Shown in pieces: positions 59,851 through 64,000 of a stretch of DNA of 64,000 nt. Source of the stretch: Bidens hawaiensis (lineage: Eukaryota > Streptophyta > Magnoliopsida > Asterales > Asteraceae); contig JAIQDT010000303.1 in assembly GCA_021521415.1 (NCBI GenBank), forward strand, positions 496,001-560,000, read 5' to 3'. The notes beneath the pieces were generated by a model. It had not been told where the DNA came from. It saw nothing but the letters and a program-made list of their open reading frames with translations, and searched no databases. Position 1 is the first letter of the stretch. Each line of letters opens with the position of its first letter. Made by a program: the position numbers and the translations under genes.

Positions 59851-60699
59851 CATTTAAATATAAATATATGTAAATAAACGATTGACTTGAAGATTTACAA
59901 ATATGAAAATAAATATTGTAAAAGGTTAAAATGCAAAGTAAGAAAAAAAATGAGAAATGTGAGAAAAATTTGTGCCGACATGAAAACCCCTCAACAAAAA
60001 AAATAAAAAAAATCATAAATCAAAATATAAATAAAGAACAAAAAAAATTAAAAACTCAAATATTTCCTCCGTCAATCTCGTTTCGAAAAAAAACGACGAA
60101 AACATACAATGCCGAGATTAAAGACATAATGAAAAAATGAACAAAAGACACAATTATAACTAAAAAAGAAATAACAGATCGCAAAATATAACACAATGTC
60201 AAATAAAATATAACACAATATCAAGAAAAAAAAAGACGCAATATCAAGGAAAAAAAGACACAATCGATGATAAAAATAAACACAAAATATAATGATTTTT
60301 CCCTCAACATTGTGTCTTTTTTTTAGCACGGAAGACGGTGGAAACATTTTTGTATTTTTACTTGTTTTTTATTAAATTATGAGTTATGATTTTTTAGAGG
60401 GTTTTTTTGTGTGTTTATAAATCCTTATGATATTCTCATTTTTGTTCCCATTTGTAAAATAAGTTGAACCATAAATATAGTTTAAATTTTACATATACGT
60501 GAATTATACATTCACACACATGTACATATTTACGTATATGTAAACAAGCAATGCTTAATTAATTTGATCCATCCATCAATTTGTAGAAATAAACATTGGA
60601 AATTCAATATTAGTATGATTCGTATAAAATATTTATACTATTACAACAAAACCATTCTTTCACGTGTCATTCAACTAGAGCAGCCAACTAGAATGCCAA
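59744..60699. other. AT-rich intergenic sequence
   Basis: (TA)n tracts near 59744-59850, then A-rich sequence with repeated ACACAATATCAAG and AAAAAGACACAA words (60130-60330). No gene recognised. Confidence 0.5.
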
Positions 60700-60902
60700 C
60701 GATACTATTAACATTTGTAAAATTATTAACAAAGTTACAAATATAACTTAAATGCTATATTAAATTAGATTTTTAGATATTTATGAATTATAAATTTTTA
60801 TTTATCATTATTTATATTTTATGAATCCATAAGTTATATTATCTGTATATTATTAATTTTTTTTTGTTTAACCACACGTGTATTACACAGGCTATATCCT
60901 AG
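60700..60902 (+). mobile_element. Helitron 3' end, copy 3
   Basis: Resembles the 3' ends of copies 1 and 2, with GTTTAACCACACGTGTATTACAC and CTAG at 60899-60902 before T. The 5' end was not found. Confidence 0.55.
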
Positions 60903-61824
60903 TACGTGCAATATTTAAAAATTGAACGAAAATGAGAGAAAATATGAGAGAAAAAATAATTAATTAATTAAATAGCAAGAGAGAGAAATTATTTGAAAGA
61001 TTACAATTTACAACTATGCCATTTTTATTTAGTTTAAGATTATTTGTGTATAAAAAAGAAAGGAGTGGCCAATATTAGATCTTCAAGTTTTTAATAAAAA
61101 TAAAGTTATTAAATGATACCGACCCTATACACACACCTTTATATATATATACCTATACAAAGACGTTAAACGAAAACTTAGTTTTTGAAACTTTATTGTT
61201 GTTCGATTCGTTAAACGAGTGAAAATTATTATTGGTTTTTAAAGTAATTATAAATAAATTAAAAGATATTAATTAGAATAAATGAAAAACAAAAGAAGCA
61301 ATCGAAACTGGGGAGGGGCTCGAACCTAGGTCTCTCCCTGGTTAGTGACTTACGATCTTTGCACCTGTTACTAGGCCAGGTGTCTAACCTTTGTTGAGAA
61401 TGAGAAACAAAATTTATAGACGTAGTTTTAAACCAGTCCCAAATGATTATAAAGCCTAGAATGAGAAATCCCCAAATCGATACACGATTGCCCTCTACCA
61501 ATATAAATTTGTAGATAGCTTTTGTTACTCTTAAGAATTCGGTCAATAAGCATATATCAATTACATTCTATGAGCTTGAATTAAAGGATAACTAGTCTTA
61601 GGATTTGTGGTCAAGAATCCGAATCAAAAAGGAATCATAACTACTTTAAAATGGATAGAGGGGTTTGTTTAGCCATGCAGAGAGGATACTGTGAGATGAG
61701 TTAATTGAATCTTCGTCACGTATTTATTGTGTTAAAGGATTGAGGTAACCGCGGTTTGAGTTAATGAGAAATCGATTTGATTTGATCTTTTCACTGTCAA
61801 TTACACTAAGATACCATATTGAAG
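60903..61824. other. Intergenic, no gene recognised
   Basis: Apart from a tRNA-like patch near 61290-61390, no gene or repeat is identifiable. Confidence 0.5.
61290..61390 (-). other. tRNA- or SINE-like patch with A- and B-box motifs
   Basis: On the minus strand TGGCCTAGTAACAGG resembles an A box and GGTTCGAGCCC is a near-perfect B box about 50 bases on. No cloverleaf could be folded by eye, so a decayed SINE head is likelier than a tRNA gene. Confidence 0.35.
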
Positions 61825-61979
61825 TGGACTGTAACATTCGTTAAATCTCATACCCAAAACCAAACACGTTTAAAATTTTTGGATTTACGTATGTAGTAAA
61901 TTATAATTTAAACTTCTGATAATATTATTCCACCTATACAACTTTAATCCTAACCTCCACTTTATGTATTTTATTATAC

Positions 61980-62127
61980 GTAAATTGTACTTTATTCAAG
62001 TCCGGGGTCTGTTTGTGCTATTTAAGAATAATACAAAAAACTATTTATTAGATGTAAATTGTACTCTATTCAAGTCCGGGGTCTGTTTGTGCTATTTAAG
62101 AATAATAAAAAAAAACTATTATTTTTT
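61980..62127. repeat. Direct duplication of about 74 bp in the solo LTR
   Basis: GTAAATTGTAC...CAAGTCCGGGGTCTG...TTTAAGAATAATA occurs twice back to back with only a few changes. Confidence 0.9.
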
Positions 62128-63608
62128 TACTTCAGTGCGTCGCGCCACGCGGCAGAGTCACCTCGTGCTCCATGCGGCTCGGCCAACTGATTTGTGTGTT
62201 TTCTTCTTCCTTTCCCCCATGCGGGACGGTGGACCAGTCTGTTACGAGCTATTAAACACTATTTAACTCCATTTTAAATGATATGAAGCTCCGGTCAACA
62301 TATTTTTATTGTTATTAAACATCATTCAACATCTCTTTCATGTTACAACTCATTCTTAATGATAAATTTGATGTTTTTACTAGTTTTTATTTATAATTAA
62401 CAAGCTTGACCAATTCAAACCAAATTAAAACATCTTTGGTTTGTTCATCTATAAATAGAGTCTCATTTTACCCCTTTCAACTTTGCCACACCTCTACTCA
62501 CATAAATTTCCTGAGTTTTTCTTGTTATTTTGTAGTTTTATCATGTTTGACTTTCAAAAGTCAAATCGTTCAAGTTTCAAGTTTCTTCTTTTATTTTTGT
62601 GATTAATCCTCGGGTATGTTTGTGTTATTTTTCTGCATGTTTGAGACGTTTAAAACATGATGTTATGATTAATTTAACATTAGTATTAGTTCATAAAAAA
62701 CAAACTCGACTCGCTTATGCATGTATTCAGTTTCGATTTTCTTAGTTTTATCATATCAACATCTAACACCAAATTCTTTGCATCCATGATTCCGGAAATA
62801 TTATTTTACCGAGTGGGAAACGAACCCGACATAAAAAGTTGAGCTCAGGTGCGACCGAAAACGAACCACTTGCATAAACTCATTTTAGCCTGTTTAGGAT
62901 TCTTTTGAAATGAGCCCAACTTAATAATGTGACTAACCATTATTATAACCCAACTTTTTATAAGTAAATTAAAATGAACCCCTTATATATTTTACGTCAA
63001 ATTATCTAAAATGGAAAATTTTAAAGGAAATTATATTTTTCTTTCAAGGCATAAAACACGAAACCATGGATCGAATTCGTCTAAGTCTTGTGTTTCATTT
63101 CAATTTTTTTTTTCATATTTTGAACCTAGAAATATTTGCTAGGGCGGCACGTAGAATTTAACATGTCCGTTTCAGCTTGCTAAAATGTATAGTTCACTTT
63201 TACTTGTTTACTTTAACAAGTGAGTTTTTTATAACCCTCTTTTAGCGTTTTACAATACTTTGGGGTGTAACATATCACAATTTTTATCTCGTAAGTTATG
63301 CATTTGTTTACAAACCGATTCACACTTATCGTTCGTGTTAATATTAGTATTTTGTTTATGATATATGCGTGTATTATGTGCAACGTGTTTACTACTTTTA
63401 TGGTGGAAGATACGCAAACGCATACACATAGTGGGAGGGTTCGACAGGACGTACCCGTGCAGCTTAGCACTTCAACTTCGGTTGTTATGTTTAGTGTTTC
63501 TCATTTTCCCTATTACTACAGCTTCGGCTAAAGGAACAGGATGATGACATTATTTGCTGTCATTTACTTTATGTCAGAATATATATTGCATGAAAATTGT
63601 TGAACCGC

Positions 63609-63611
<3 letters not shown>

Positions 63612-63651
<40 letters not shown>
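63612..63651. repeat. (TA)n microsatellite in the solo LTR
   Basis: About 20 TA units. Confidence 0.95.
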
Positions 63652-63653
<2 letters not shown>

Positions 63654-64000
63654 GCAAAACTTATGAAAGCTCACGAACATATTTTGTTGACAAATTTTAT
63701 TTATTTTAAATGTGCTACATGTTACTACGATGAAGTGTAAGAAAAAGAAAACTAAATCGCGCTTAGATTTTATTTAAATGAATAATAATTGTTTCATTTC
63801 GATGTAATGTTATTTGTCTCATTATCGAACTATTTGTGTACTTGTGAAATAATGGAATAAAATAACTATATTTACACTATTAATAGTGTTATGAGCTTAT
63901 GAATGATCTGTACATTGCATCTAGACGCATTTCACTTAAATCTAGGGTGTTACATGGACGCTTAAAGGTTAAAAGTCAAATGATTTTACAATTCATGTGA

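Larger units (their letters stand above)
61830..63954 (+). mobile_element. Solo LTR (2,125 bp) with target duplication TGGAC
   Basis: Starts TGTAACATTCG, ends CTAGGGTGTTACA. Perfect 5-bp duplication TGGAC at 61825-61829 and 63955-63959. A TATAAATA box lies at 62450-62457. No coding inside, so it is the product of LTR-LTR recombination of a gypsy-type element. The source element is not in this window. Confidence 0.88.

Noticed and set aside
61290..61390. Functional tRNA gene
   Set aside because: A- and B-box-like words only; no acceptor or anticodon stem could be drawn.

Overview
The window looks like a piece of a large, AT-rich, transposon-packed dicot chromosome. Spliced plant genes carry transposon-filled introns. 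Ty3/gypsy, Ty1/copia-type, Helitron, Mutator-like, hAT-like and SINE-like sequences are nested in one another. The large accessory ORF of the nested copia-type element resembles, from memory, uncharacterised retroelement proteins that are abundant in Asteraceae, so a daisy-family genome is my best guess. The species cannot be named from this window.

Layout. Bases 1-1223 are intergenic. Bases 1229-24063 are one old Tekay-type (chromovirus) Ty3/gypsy insertion with a perfect 5-bp target duplication (CATGT). Its 5' LTR tail, primer site and gag start are missing. In their place lies a tandem array of a different, pol-less copia-type LTR element: three LTRs, one broken gag and two copies of a roughly 1,390-codon coiled-coil ORF. 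Bases 24252-24986 are a Helitron. Only two cellular genes are recognisable, and they converge 224 bp apart: a chloroplast-type TPR protein (25065-27870, +) and an EGR-type clade E protein phosphatase 2C (30755-28095, -). Both have transposons in their introns. Bases 31080-35260 hold MITE and Helitron-like debris, followed by an orphan promoter-like segment near 35300.

Bases 36192-52854 are a young Ty3/gypsy Tat-lineage element (16.7 kb, target duplication ACAAT). Its two LTRs differ, as far as I can see by eye, only by two bases in a poly-C run. It carries sense gag-pol with dual RNase H and a five-exon antisense gene with its own TATA box. It also has two 3' tandem-repeat blocks and a nested 3.9-kb solo LTR. 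Bases 52860-61824 hold a Helitron, a palindromic Mutator-like element with a nested hAT MITE, and three MITEs sitting in (TA)n microsatellites. Bases 61830-63954 are a solo LTR with target duplication TGGAC.

Most coding sequence here is therefore retroelement sequence in various stages of decay. The two host genes appear intact by exon phase. The most interesting material is the pol-less gag plus giant-ORF array with its microhomology junctions, and the Tat element with near-identical LTRs but internal defects, a spliced-type antisense gene and a passenger solo LTR.
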